Below the pieces are notes generated by a model. That model did no database searches. It saw nothing but the letters and a program-made list of their open reading frames with translations, and had not been told where the DNA came from. DNA of 64,000 nucleotides. Origin: Drechslerella dactyloides (Eukaryota > Ascomycota > Orbiliomycetes > Orbiliales > Orbiliaceae). The position numbers and the translations under genes were made by a program. The stretch is taken from contig JAGTWJ010000017.1 in the NCBI GenBank assembly GCA_020064725.1, positions 3,906,001 to 3,970,000 of the forward strand, written 5' to 3'. Position 1 is the stretch's first letter; each line of letters starts with the position of its first letter. Below are positions 1-13,341 of this stretch, piece after piece.

Positions 1-3000
1 ATATTATCAATCGTAAGCTTGCCATCCGTCAAGTCCACCTGCTCCACACGAAGCTCTACATCTTCTTCAGAATCTGCATCCGGATCCGAGTACTCGTCAG
101 AGTCTTCGCGGTATGGATCATACCGCTTCTCTCTCTCCTGTTCAGGCTGGTACTGAGCAGTAGCGATGCTCAGAAGCAGGTCGAGGAACTCAGTCGAATG
201 CTTGCGGTAAACAGCTACGCTGAACAAGCTGTATTGAAGCTGATTTTGAGTGGCGATGAGAAGTGGAGTCTGATCCGCATCCCAGGCTGTCGTCGTGAAC
301 TTCTGGACCGTCTCAGCGTCGCCGTTCCAGGCCGCCCTGTAGAGCTCGTGGTATGCATCATTGATCTTCGGGTCCTTATGCGCATCCGTGTACACAAACT
401 TGAGCTCCCAGGGTTTTTCGGCAGGCTTGGGGGACTCTTCTGACCGATTTTCTTTCGGTCCTCCCTCCTGCTCTACAAATCTTGCCTTGTTCGGGCTATC
501 GTCCCAGAGTTTCGGGTTGATCTCCCTGAATGCCTTTGCTCCCTTGCCGAGAAGCCACTGCTCGAGCTCGGTATACCTTGCGATCAGGTCGTTGAGTTTC
601 TCCTGCTTCTCCTTGACCTTTGCAGGATCATCTTTGGAGACGCCCTTCTTGCTCTCGATGGCCTTGTTGATCTTGGTTCTGCCTCTGTTCACACCTTCGA
701 TGAGCTGTGTTGCCATCCAATGGTCGTAGGTACCTTCCTGGTATTCTGCGGGTACAGAAAGTATCTCCTTGAGCGTTTTCTCTTTCTCCTCAGTCTGCAA
801 TCCCTCGACGGCCTTCTTGAATGCCTGGCGCTTCCGGCGTACAAGATCCAGGAGAGTTGCATAGTTGCCGTTATATCTATAATTCGACATACCGTTCTCG
901 TCTTCAGGAGGATGGCTACCGGCACTGTAAAATGACGGGTCGACTCCAAGTTCAACGCACTTCCGGGCGATCTCTGGCATTTCCGCTTCGATGGCCAGCT
1001 CAGCTGGCTGTTGCAGATTTTCTGAGAAATTGCTGTGAGTGAGACTGCCCCTGTACGTCTCCGCCTGTTTGTTGGATTTCATGAACATGTCAAAGGTGAT
1101 CTCGGGCGGCACTCCCTTTTCGAGCAGCAGCATCGCCTTGTCGGCTTCGCCGCCACGAATGCTATTCAAATCAACGAGAGTTAGATTAAGGGTCCCACTG
1201 ATGGCTAATGGTAGGTTACGGTTAGAACTTACGCGATGAGGAGAGAGTTTGAAGCAGTTGCACGCCATGCATCACCGACATTAATATATTTGGCAGCCGC
1301 GATGGCAGAGGCAGCGTCGTCTTCAAATAGGATCTTCAAGCACTCGAGATCACCCAATTGCACAATACGCATAAAGGCAGACACGCGGTTCGCGTCAGCT
1401 TGTGCAGATGAAGCGCCGAGTGCGAGAAGTGTCCGAAGCATCTGCTCTCGCTGCTCCCGCTTGGGGATGTTCACAATCAAGTTGATCGTGAGCAAAGCGG
1501 AGCGTGGGATGCCTTGCCAATCGAAAGAAACCTTGACCCTACAGCAGGAACATTGATGTTAAAGATAACCTCCTTGAATGCTCGTAAGCTTATGGAAGGG
1601 GACATATGTGTATACGTACGGTTGCATGACATCGGCGCCGAACTCCGAAACAAGTAGCTGAACGACATCCTTGTGACCATTGACGATGGCATAGTGGAGT
1701 GGAGACATCTGATAGTCCCAGTCGGTCAGATTGAGGTCAAGGATGTCATCTTGCTCCTCTTCCTCGGCACCCAAAGCGCCCGCCTCCGGCTCCTCAGCCT
1801 TCTTCTTCGACACATCAACAAAGGAGGATGCGCCGGTGCGGTTTGTGCGAGCAACGACGGAGCCATCTTCAGAAACCATATCGATATCTTCATCTTCGGC
1901 TTCGTCTTCATCAACGTCCATCTCGTCGTTATCGTCATTTTGGGCATTCCTATAAACCTATTAGCTACCTGTTGGTTGATCGTGAAGCAGATATCCAAGA
2001 AAACTTACTTTCCCTCTGCCGAGGCTTCTGAATCTTTCTTCTTAAGTCCTTTGGCAGCCCGTTCCTTTTCCTCCCTTTGGTCTTTGATCTCTTCGTTCTC
2101 TTGGCTCTTCAATAGCAGGGCCTTAACGACTTCTGCATCTCCTCGGGCGGCTGCAAGATGCAACGCCGTACGTCCATCGACGATACGCCAGACCATCTTG
2201 GCACCGGCATCGAGGAGAATCTTCACGATCTCCACAGTGGATGTCAAGGCCGCTAAATGGAGTGGAGTGCGGCCAGTGTGGTCCCGTCTATTGACGTCGT
2301 GGCCCTCCGCGATCCACTTCTTGACCGCCTCGGCGTCCTTAGCGATGATAGCTTTGCAAAGCGTCTCGTCGTCGCCGATATACGCCATCTCGGTCCAGTC
2401 TTCCTCCGTAATAGGATTGAAGCTGCCGATTTCCTGGCGACCCGGGTCATCTTTGAGGAAGCTGATATTTCCGCGGACGTGGAATTTGTCATCTTCAGCC
2501 TGTAATTCTTTCTCTTCATCCGTCTTGGCTTCGGGGCAGTATCCGCAGCAGTCGATGACGATGTCCTTCACGCTGCCGATGAAAGCCGGATGACGATGAA
2601 GGTACGCAGGTCGGTCCTTCTGCGCACGTTTATTCCATTCGGCGTTTAGAAGCATATCTTTCTGGTAGAGCAGCTTTTCGGAACGCTTTGCGTTATGTGG
2701 CTTTCCATACGGGATAGAGATGGTATGGTAGTTGCTCTGCTCTTCGTCGGTGATATCCCATTCGGCAACCTCGGCTCCTTGAGCTTTCAGGTCTCCCTTG
2801 AGTGTCACCTTATACCTTTGATTAGCCCTGGGCGGACGTCCTCTCTCGGTCCGGCGGCTTTCAAGATAATCCTCGCGTTCTTCAGCGTTGGGAAGCCTCT
2901 CCAAGAGAAGCAACTTTGCGAGACCCTTCAGTCTGTTGATATTGCGTTCGTAAATGGTCGGGTCGATCTTCTGGCGAGTGAGACCCGAATAGAACACTTC

Positions 3001-3964
3001 GAATCCACGCAGACGGTACTTGCTGAGACGGTGTTCGTAGGACGGACTACGACGAGTCAAGTCCACGTCGTTGCATTGGAGCATCCATGAGGCTACAGCA
3101 CGGGGATTTGCGTAGACTTGTTTGCCGTCGTAGGCGACACAGGCACAATTCACGTCAAAGCCGGTGAGTATCTCGCTGATGCTGGAATACAGACGGAGGA
3201 CGATTTGAACGTGGCGGTTAGGATACTGAGAGACAATGGTGATGGTGTTCTTAGTGCGAATGCTTGTGGTTTCCCAGAGAAGATTGTCGCGAATGGTAGC
3301 CTCGATGGACTCCATGCGTTCAATGGCGGCTTTCTCGTCCTTGATACCATAAAGGAAGAGATCAATATCACTGGTTGGAGCAAGCCTCTCGTGGTAGTAG
3401 TCTCGCAAGGCACGTTTGGTCTGTTTGTCCTTCTCGGGGACGGGGAGGATGGGAGTTAAGACGCTGCTCCCCGCGGCTACGATCCCGGTCCAGTCCAAAT
3501 TGTGAAGGGCACCTATTATATAGCCGACGAGATTCAGTGACTTGTGTTCAGAAGTATGATCGCATGTACAGCTTGATAAGGATTATATCACCTTCGCTAA
3601 AGACGGCAAAGTTCTTCTTGAATTCCTCGAGACCTACGATGGCCGGATCACCGTCCTTCTTGCGCAGTTTCTCGTCAAGCTCCATGATGTATTGGGCCTT
3701 GAGCTCCGGAGCTTCGGCCTCCATGTTCCTGGCTTGGACTCGGATATTGGACTCATCGCCCGTGTAGATGGGAACCAGCCCAGCGGTATTGTCCGCCAAT
3801 GCCGGATGCGATGGCTCCTGTGCGAAGAGGGCACGTAGCTTGCTCTCGTATTCGAGATAGGGCTTGATGAGCTCCCGCACGGACTGATTCTTGTTCTGGG
3901 CGACATATGACAAGAACGAGGCGGTCTCCGCCGGCAGAGACGGGAGTGATGTTGAGCTGCTCAT
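1..3964 (-). CDS. Ankyrin-repeat protein with conserved fungal N-terminal domain (C-terminus cut by window edge)
   Basis: Five exons are read as 3964-3592, 3512-2009, 1949-1620, 1538-1233 and 1161-<1. The introns (79, 59, 81, 71 nt) all keep the frame. The visible part is about 1224 residues and is still open at position 1. The start ATG (3964-3962) begins MSSSTSLPSL. Ankyrin repeats are clear near residues 490-570 (GRTPLHLAA, GRTALHLAAA) and 680-760 (MSPLHYAIVNGHKDVV), with an acidic linker between. The N-terminal 450 residues belong to a conserved part of many fungal ankyrin proteins. They contain AAGSS, then SDIDLFLYG, then GFDVN, a spacing that recalls the Gly-Ser and Asp-x-Asp motifs of nucleotidyltransferase folds; that reading is inference. 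The region before position 1161 is charged and probably coiled. The cellular role is unknown. Confidence 0.88.
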
Positions 3965-6900
3965 TGTTTCTGTGGGCGGATTGGAATCCGTCGACGTGGA
4001 TGTATACGAGCGAAGAATCCGAAGATGCTCTAGGAAGCGAGAGCAGTGAGAGAATCTAGGACGGCGGATGCTCTGGGCGGACGCTGCCTTTTCTCAGAAA
4101 GATGATGTCAATTGAAACCAATCCAATTGACCAATTGAGCTGCAGGTGTGTAGGATGTGGGTGCACTGTCTACGTGTACGAAGATATACACGACTAAGTA
4201 GCTACTTATGTACCCTAGATGCAAAGGCGACGCGACGGATGTAGTTGCTAGGATAATACCAAGAAGACAGCATCAAGACGTCGACGGGACAGTCAGTACC
4301 TTTATACTTCGGCCGACCAAGCAAGCAAGAGAAGCTTCAGAGCTACGGAAGCTTACAACTGCCGTCCGGCCCGCCAATACCAACATTGCAAGCTCAGAAG
4401 AGAGAGGAAAGGAGTCGAAATGTCCGTGCTTCTTCCGTATGCTACATGTAGCTCCCCCGCTTTCTTTCTTGTTTCACAGCAGGACTAGCTCGAATCTTCT
4501 CTACATCCAGACATCATTCACACACAACTACGCCATCTTACGTGCGGTGCTCGCTGCTTTCGGGGCGTGGCCACCAACCTTTGCCCCCCTGCTTGGCGTG
4601 AACGCTCCCACTTTCGCTAACAGCTAGCCGAGAGCTAACGTCGTTCACGGAGCTTGAGCTGCAGGCCGTGCGGACAAGGGTTGGAAGACTCACCTCCCAC
4701 GGCAGGGAAGAAGGCCAGGCGCATGGTGACTCCTATCGCGTTGGATATGATGGCTGTTGCTCACGCGATCATGTGGCACGGCGATTTTCGTCGCGACATT
4801 GCGCGGTCAGACACGACTCATATCAAACTTCTGTTGAATGACTGTCGCGCATTGATGGCGCGTTATGTTGGGGCGTTCGAAACTCTGTATTCTTAGACTT
4901 GGGGCCGAAGGCAAGTTATTCCATTGTGGAGAAGGCGCGGATGCCTGAATTCTTCGCCCGCGCCGATGTAGCCGACAGTGACTACGAGCCTCAAACTGCT
5001 CGAATACGTTTATTAATACGGTGTCCATGAAAGTATGACTGGTTTGACCATTCTGTATTGATATTAAAAGACCATGTCGTTATATAGATACGCATTTTGA
5101 TCTTGATACTAGTTCTTGCCACAACGAAAAACGAGATTCTGACGAACGATATAAGGCAAGCAACAGTGTCGATCGCGATATCGATATGGATCTTGTTTGT
5201 GCAACCGGCCGGCAGGCTTGCTCTCGCGTGGAAGATAGCCCTGTGTTCCCACGCGCACGCCTCACGTTGCCACAGAGGCGTCAGTTGGCCATATGCGCAT
5301 CAAAGATGGCAGATGTCCCAATTCCATGCTTACAGACCTATAATTATGAAGTATGTATACGGCAATGCGATTAATTAGGTTCTAGATCGCAACTGTTGCA
5401 TGCATGCGTATTGGCTAGCAATGTAAATTCTCCAAGAGTCGGAAAATCCAGTTACCGATGCATTGCAATGGGATCATTGATAACATCAGCTGTGTCGTTG
5501 GCCAACGTGCATACAATCCAGAAGAATGTATCACGAATGAATGATCTTCAATCTTAAAAGCCATTCCTCGTCAATTCTCTCGCTCGAGCTCGCTTTTCTT
5601 CTCCCTCGAATACCTGTGGAAAAAAAGATACCGCTGACGCGGGGTTACGGAATTATCCCAACATTTTACTACTGTCAAGAAGCCGCGGCTTATGGACGGA
5701 AATGATTTGACACGATGTAAACCTCACCATGATTCCACATACCCCTCCCTCAATTTTAAATTCTTGGACGTGTCTAAATCTTTGGCAGGTACAATGTACC
5801 AAGGCGGCTTTCGACCATATCGCCAGGTAGGAGCTAACGTGCGTGATGAAGCCGGCCGGCCTAGGCAATGCAGCGCCGGTGTACTGCAATATCCCCAATG
5901 CGAGCGAATCCTGCCGCAAGATCGCGGCCTGCAGATCTCGACGTACGGGCTCGGCTGCCACAACTGCCAGATATGTGATATATCTGGAGACCGAGGGAAA
6001 AGGGGCGCGACAAAAGTTTTCCCAGCTGGCGTCTTCAAGATGCAGAAGGAGCGGAAAGGCTTTTCTGTCTAACCACAGCTAATTAAACAGAAAAAAGACG
6101 CCGGCGGTGGTCATTCCCTGCAGACGGGGCGCATGCGCAGACGCAGACGCAGATGGGAAATGAGGGTTTTGAACATGAATTGGATTCGAACACGACATTT
6201 CAATTCCTTCCCGTCCGCCCGTATTCAAAAGGCAGATATTAACAAGTGATGTGACATACATACAGACGTACATACGTACGATCCGAGGAACCTTATGTCG
6301 AGGAGAGGTAGGCCGGAAAAGGTGCAGGCCGTGCCTTCGTCCAATTCGCCATCATTTTGCGTATACGTATGCACCTCTGAGAACCTCATTGGGACAGCAT
6401 GCTCGCCAGCCGTTCTTTCCGCATGAATGGGAAGTGCATAAAGCGCCTATTGGTGCTCGACCGAATTTGGGAGCAGTCGACCATTAGCGAGTCGACAGGA
6501 TTTTTTCCCTTCGCGAGTGGCACCGGCCGTTGCAGCCAGCCAGCCAGCCCTACTGGTGTCGCTAACAACTTTCGGGGACTGGAAAAGTCGGCTGCCAAGG
6601 CGGGTGAAACAGCCCTAATAATAGCGCCCCTTGCGATTGATGGGCTGCAATCAAGCAAGGCATTGCTGGTGGAAAATCAGGGAAGGGTCAGGGTGGGATT
6701 GATATTTGAGATACATCGAGTAGGTACAGACGTCTAGCTGTTAGAAAAATCTCAGGCGTCGAGCGCGAGCTCACGATATCGATCGGTCAGTCGGCAAGTA
6801 AATTTCGTAAAGACGTCTATAAAGCAAGTGATATCATTTTATATTATCCGTATTATTGGTGTGTGTGCTTGTTTGTTTAATTGTTTAATTGCTGTCTGGA

Positions 6901-8555
6901 ATCAGAGTCGCGCCTGCGGAGGAGACTGGTACCCGGTTTGGAATATTAGTGTATTAAGATTCGATGTTCTAGACACCGTCCCTTTTAATATTAAACAATT
7001 AGGATGGAGGAAAGCCCTCGTGTTCTGGATCTGAGCCAGCTCAATCTCGGCCGCTTCCGCCCTGGTCGGTCAGCTTAGCTCGCAAACATGAGACCGAAAG
7101 GAAAGGAAAAGCAAGCGCAGGCTGAAGATAAGTCGTCGCATCGGTCCTACTTGTTCCAGTAACGGATGATTAGGTCGCTTGCATGTTGCGAGCAGGTATA
7201 CGTAGAGTATTCTTAGCACGATGAGTACGTGCACTGCTTTCTATAGGTGCACCTCGCAACAAGTTAGGTTGATTAACATCAGAATTAATCAAGATCAAGA
7301 TCGTTTCAAACTGTACCGCAATCGACAATGGGCGGCGCACCGAGCGCGACGTTACAGTACAGCCAGCGGGGTCGCATATATATAAATTTTAGATAAAGGC
7401 AGTAGTACGTAGTGCGTAGCTTGGTCTCGACGCAGTACTGCGCATCGATATCGTTATAGGAACAAGAATAGAAATAGCGAAGAGTGGTATTGCATATTGG
7501 GATCGTAGAGATAGAAATAGAAATGGATATGGAAATAGCTCGTTATGCCATCATGTCGCTGGAGGATCAGGTAAAATAAGTACCCGATTCTATTTTTGCC
7601 GACGAGTCGACATGACTTTAGGTCGACAAGTGCAGTGGCATGCCGGCAGCTCGGGTAGCTACCAGACAGCTACTTTTCGAATCCAAAATAGCTCGTACCT
7701 GTAGCTCTTTCTGCCATGTCTGTACCTTCTCTTGGCCTCGTATGTACGCCGAGAATTTAACGTTACCTGTACTTTTATGATGTACCGACGGCCGACACAC
7801 ATGTGGCATGCCTATCAATTGACCCTGCCGCTGTCTGTCTGGAGCTGCGAGCTGCCATGCCCGGGTTTGACACGCTGACGTTTGCCCGCGCAGAGCTTCG
7901 AAACGTAACTGTCGGCATGCCTTGTCCATGATCCATGTTCAAAGGTGGGCATCCATGCTGGTGGCCCATGCAATCATGCACCGAGTTACAAGTACCTCCC
8001 CTCTATTCTCTGCTGAATCGAGTACTTTTCTCTCCGTTCTTGCCCACGGTCGGGCTTATTCAACGGGTGGTGCTGCAAGTGTCAACTTGCAGTTGTGGAC
8101 GGCCGGTTTAACCTGTCGATCGAGTGACGTTCGATTGGAATAAATTCTTTCCTGGTGCTCAAGCCTCCATTTCGATTACTTAATATTGGATTCGCATTTC
8201 GAATTCCCCGTTGATATTAATTTGTCTCTTCGAATATTTTCGGTCTGAAGTTTCTCTTCGTATCAAAATTGCACGCTACCATCCTTCCGGACTATATATT
8301 GTCGATTGTAGTGGATCCGAGCACGTCCTGCATCGCAGAGAGCATGCGAACAGTCCGTCCATGCATGCCAGTGCAGTGGAGGGCGACGTACGCACTGCAC
8401 TGATTCGAACTCAGCTCGGATTCTAAGAACCAGACAGCTATTGCTCCCGCATAGTCGCAGCAGCATACATACATTACGGATTCGTACATACATCAGTGCC
8501 GGGCATTCGAGTTGAACACCGTGCCATTGCATGCGCGCACCGCAGGAAACCAAGC

Positions 8556-8886
8556 TGACCTGACCTGACCTGACCTGATATTTGATCTCAAGAAAAAAAA
8601 AAAAAAAAAAAAAAAACAAACGAAAGAGAGCCTGCAAGTGCCGTCCGGCGGAATACTCGCTCGTTCCGACGCCTGAATTGACAGTCCGGTACAGGATATA
8701 TGTCATATTCTGTCTACGGCTGGCCTTAGTCAGAGAGCAGACCAGGTCCCCCGATACGGATTACGGCCGGCGCATTTGCATTTCAATTACACATTGTTGC
8801 ATGGGCCCCGTTTACATTATCCATAATACCACCGACCGAATGGATGGATGGGCCGATTGATTGATTTTTTGATTGATTGATTGATT
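8556..8886. repeat. Cluster of simple repeats: (TGACC)n, A24, (GATT)n
   Basis: There are four and a half TGACC units at 8556-8578, a run of 24 A at 8593-8616, and GATT repeats at 8855-8886 broken by a T run. They lie about 1.1-1.4 kb upstream of the kinase start codon. They are microsatellites and are likely to vary in length between strains. Confidence 0.9.
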
Positions 8887-9071
8887 GCCATATTACCGCA
8901 TACTATAGGATTACCTATAATATCAGACTAGAGTTCTTGCTTTGGGGTGATTGCATTTTGCAGTCGCACTTTTCGACCTCTTCGAATCCAGTCCGATTCA
9001 AATCCCATTCATTCGACCGGACGAGGCCTACTCGCCATACGAAGCACTTGCCTGCGAACTCCAGGGACCGG

Positions 9072-9396
9072 CGAACGAACGAACGAACGAAGGGACGAGC
9101 GAACGAGCGAGCGACCGGACGGGGACAGATCCACGCACCGTACATACATCATACATACGTCCTGCACTGGTTTAACCTTCTCGGACGCGGCACGGGCGCC
9201 ATTCGATCCCTATCCTCATACAGACACGGACGCTAATTCCAACTCAGATATCGACGGTCTCGAGACGCTGGCCAAGCTGGAGACCTGCTTTTTAAGCTCG
9301 CAGGATCGATAGAGACGCACGCAACTGCATTGGATCGAGCGAGACGGTCCGGTCGAAACTTAGGTTTTTCTTTCTTTCTCTCTGTCTGTCTGTCTG
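9072..9396. repeat. Simple repeats (CGAA)n and (TTTC)n/(TCTG)n
   Basis: CGAA units lie at 9072-9091, followed by degenerate CGAG units. A TTTC run followed by four TCTG units lies at 9366-9396. They sit in the probable promoter or 5' leader of the STE20-like gene. Confidence 0.85.
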
Positions 9397-9984
9397 CCCG
9401 GCGGTTGAGAGCACCCACGCCGGCCGGAACGATCGAGAGGCAAGCTTTTGAGGGCAGAAATTTTAAAAAGGAGCAGGGGACCAGATCAGACGGACTGGAT
9501 CGACTGGAAAAGGGAGGGCGGCACTTACTTTTAAACGCTCACCCGGCCGCGAAAAAGAGATCGCAGAGGGAGCCAGATCCAACGACACCCGCGACGGCCG
9601 GACGACATCGCATCCCAGCATCTCGACGACACCAGCCGTCACAACGGTCAGCAGCCCAGCCGACCGATTGGACCCGATCGCGGAGAGGCATCCGGCCGGG
9701 CGACGGCGACGGCGACGAAGAGAGAGCGCCCGCTGCAGCGAGGCGCGAGCGAAAAAGCAAAAAGCGGAGGCATAGCACGGTGGAAGGGGATCTCACCGGC
9801 TCCTGCTCGAATCTGCCTCCTGCTTCCTGCTCCCTCCTGCAGCACTCTGCATTATATTACCTATTCTTGCGCGAGTTCGAGATAGATTGCTCTTGCCTCT
9901 GCTGCTGCCGCGATCGAGTAAGATAGCCTGCCTGCCTTCTGCTAGCTCTAGTGAGTGGTCGAAAGAGAGAGGTCTTCTGCAGCG

Positions 9985-12900
9985 ATGCCGATGGAGGAAT
10001 TCGGCGCGAAGGAGAGCACCAGCATTGCGGGCGGGCGGCATGCTCATGCTGCTGCTCCTGCTCTCCTTCGCTCGCCCGCGCCCTCTCACGCCCCTCCTCC
10101 TCCTCCTCCTCCGCCGCCGCCATCTTCATCTTCATCTTCTTCTGCCACCCTCCACCCCCATCATCATCACCATCTCCCTCTCCCCCTCCACTCTCCTTCC
10201 GCTCCTCCGTCGTCGTCTTCGTCCTCCAAGGACCACCACTCGTCGTCGTCGTCGTCCTCCTCCAAGCGGCGCGCCTCCAAGCTGCAGAAACCCCCTCCTC
10301 CAAAGCTCGCGACGACCGCCTTCGGACACCCCAGCAACACGGGGAAATCACGCTCGTCGACATCCATCACCCGCAGCCAAAGCTCGCGCTCGCCTCGCCC
10401 CCGCGACTATCTCTCCGAAACCCCCTCGAATTCGCCCCGGCACGAGCGCAGGCCCACCTCTCCAAACATTGCCGCTGCCGACCATCCGCCCGCCTCGTCG
10501 TCAACGTCCCTCGACCGCGCCCTGCGCTTTTCCAGCGAGTACAGCCGCCTGCCCTTGAACCTGATCGATCCCACCGAGAAGGACAAAGACAGGGACAGGA
10601 AACCGTCCAGCAGCGGTTGGTCGTCCGGAACCCAACAAGGCCCCGTTTCAAGTGGCAGACAGTCGGAGGACGGCCTGGCCCTCCATTCGTCTAGAGGCAA
10701 CGGCCACCACGCCGATCCGCTCAGGCCATCGAACTCCCACCGGCACCACCACAAGAACCACCATCACTCGTCTCGCGAGACCAAACGGCACACGCTCCAG
10801 CCCAAGAGCACGGCGAGGTCTTTCACGCAACCGACCGCGAACGCTCCTTATCACGGCTCCTCCGCCAATTCGTCGGCCCACCCTCACTCCCTCAACAATA
10901 ACAGCCTCCAGCACACATCGGATCCCTCGATCCCGTCCCTCACATCTGGTTCCTCGACACTGACAGATGGATCTTTGGGAATGACGACCTCCAACAGCTC
11001 TCAGCACTCCAAGCAGTCCAAACGCGGGTCGAGATCGCGGCCGCCCAGCCCCGACCTAACCGGAAAGATGGCGGTCGGTACGGGGGCCGGCAGTCCCAAG
11101 CGGTTATCAGATGAAACGAAAGGGTCGGCAAACCCATTGATCAAGAAAAAAGGCGGCCTCTCCGGCTTCTTTGGGTTTGGCGATAAGCCGCTCAAAAAGG
11201 TCGAAATATCTCAACCCAGCAATCCCGTCCACGTAACTCATGTTGGCTACGACTTTGAAACGGGAGAATTTACCGTAAGTTTCCACCGTGCCACCCGCGC
11301 CACAGCATTGGCTAACACGAGATGGTTCCTCCCAACAGGGCCTACCACCGGAATGGCAAAGGTTGCTCGAAAGCAATGGCGTATCGAAAGAAGAGCAGGA
11401 GAAGCACCCCGAGACCGTTATGGAAGTCGTCCGGTTTTACAACGATGCGACAAATTCCACCAGATTCGAAGACGATGTCGTTTGGAGCAAGTTCGAAAAA
11501 GCACAATCCAAGGACTTGACGATGCTGATACCGGACCCTCACCCGCCGGCACCCGACGAGAGTAACGGTCACAGCCCGGTCAGCCCGAGGTTCCCGAAGG
11601 CACAAGGTCAGCAACAGAACTTCGAGAACCCGAGAGCAGCCCCACCGATACCTCTAAAGTCGCCACGACCCGGAGGACCCTCGTCTCCTCCTGCAGCTAT
11701 GGTGCCGACACGGCCAGCGCCCAAGCCGCCCGTCGAATCACCGAAAGAGCCTCTTCGATCGCCTCCGGTCCCTCCGAAAGAGCCGCTGGACGGAAGGCCA
11801 GCTGCGCCCGAAAACCACAGAATGCCACCTCCGACACGACCGGCACCACCAATGCCACCCGAGCAGCATCACGTCTCTGAGAGCAGACCAGGAGTGCCGC
11901 CCGAGATTGTTCGCAAAAACTCGTTGAGGGCTAACGGAAAACCGAAGGAGACGGACATCCCCGCTTTACCTACTACTGGTATTCCGACAGATGCACTCAA
12001 CCACCAAGCACAGCAGCAACTTATTGCCCAACAGCAACAATTGCTGTACATGCAGCAACAACAGCAGCAGATTGCGAGTCAGATGAACCAACTTGCCCTA
12101 CAGCAGCCCCCCGCCCCTGCCCCCGTGCTTCCCACTCCCCCGCCATCCAATAGCTACACAGTCACCGGTAATTACCAACAGCAGCAGCAGCAGCAGTACG
12201 GTGTCGGAGCCAAGTTGCCGCAGCAGCCTGGAATCGGCCAGAGACGCCATAACCGCAACCAAAGCAAGGATGCGGATATTCTGGCGCGTCTGAAGGCGAT
12301 CTGCAACCCTGCTGATCCGACCAAGTTCTACCGTGGATACACCAAGATTGGCCAGGGTGCGTCGGGCGGAGTCTATACCGCATACCGCCATGGATCCAAT
12401 GCGTGCGTCGCCATCAAGCAGATGAACCTGGAGCAGCAACCCAAGAAGGACCTTATAATCAACGAGATCCTCGTCATGAGAGAGAGCAAGCACCAGAACA
12501 TTGTTAATTTCATGGACAGCTTCCTCGTCCGCGGCGACCTGTGGGTAGTAATGGAGTACATGGAGGGCGGCAGTCTCACTGATGTTGTCACCTTCAACTT
12601 GATGACTGAGGGCCAGATCTCAGCCGTCTGCAGAGAGGTATGCAAGCCATCAATATAGAGTTTAGACAAAAAGAGCATCACTAACCGGCCAACAGGTTCT
12701 GCAAGGTCTCCAGCATCTCCATTCAAAGGGCGTCATACATCGTGATATCAAAAGTGACAATGTGCTGCTCGCTCTTGACGGGAACATCAAGCTCAGTATG
12801 TGCTATTCTTGCCCCCCACCTCATATCTCTTCTATACTAACGGTTATAATAGCGGATTTCGGATTCTGTGCCCAGATCAACGAGACGATGCAAAAGCGGA

Positions 12901-13341
12901 CCACGATGGTCGGTACGCCGTATTGGATGGCCCCGGAAGTCGTCACTAGGAAGGAGTACGGCCGGAAAGTGGACGTCTGGAGTTTAGGCATCATGGCGAT
13001 CGAGATGATTGAAGGCGAACCGCCTTATCTGAACGAAGCACCTTTACGAGCGCTGTACCTTATAGCGACGATTGGGACGCCCAAGCTTAAGGAGCCAGAC
13101 GACCTTTCGGCCGACCTGAAGGACTTTCTCAATTCGGCGCTGACCGTGGATCCCGAACAACGCGCATCTTCATCCGAGCTACTAAAGGTGAGAATGATAT
13201 ATCTACTGCCTCGATTATTCATAATGCTGACGATGGCTATAGCATCAATTCATGGCCTGTGCCGAACCTCTTATCACCCTCGCGCCACTGGTTAAAGCAG
13301 CCCGGCAGGCTAGGGCACAGGAACGCGCCAATCAGAGGTAG
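9985..13341 (+). CDS. STE20: STE20/PAK-type serine/threonine protein kinase
   Basis: Five exons (9985-11274, 11339-12637, 12696-12795, 12853-13187, 13243-13341) give 1040 residues. The start is the first ATG after an in-frame stop at 9952-9954; a second ATG follows two codons later. Residues 1-400 are low-complexity Ser/Pro/His. A CRIB (p21-binding) domain near 407-445 contains NPVHVTHVGYD and GLPPEWQRLL, so the kinase should bind Cdc42/Rac-GTP. A Pro-rich and then polyQ linker follows. The kinase domain (about 760-1010) has GQGASGGV, VAIK, HRDIKSDN, DFG and the activation segment TMVGTPYWMAPE. Fungal PAKs are Ste20 or Cla4. No PH domain precedes the CRIB and the kinase contains MNLEQQPKKDL, both favouring Ste20. 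Expected role: polarity, hyphal growth and upstream activation of MAPK pathways. Confidence 0.93.

Larger units (their letters stand above)
3965..9984. other. Gene-poor 6-kb stretch between divergent genes
   Basis: This stretch separates the ankyrin gene (-) from the STE20-like kinase (+), so it holds both promoters and probably a long kinase leader. I find no gene I can support. The open frames here, the longest about 140 codons, have no recognisable domain and often have an equally open antisense frame. Simple repeats cluster at 8556-9396 and are listed separately. The last 500 bases are purine- and CT-rich, as expected of a transcribed 5' leader. Confidence 0.6.

Noticed and set aside
5692..6737. 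Two frames of 126 and 112 codons (5692-6072 and 6399-6737) as small genes
   Set aside because: Both have ATG starts, but neither has a recognisable domain, and overlapping antisense frames are also open, which points to composition rather than coding.
9985..13341. Calling the kinase Cla4 instead of Ste20
   Set aside because: Cla4-type PAKs carry a PH domain before the CRIB. The 400 residues before this CRIB are low complexity and show no PH pattern, and no upstream exon encoding one was seen.
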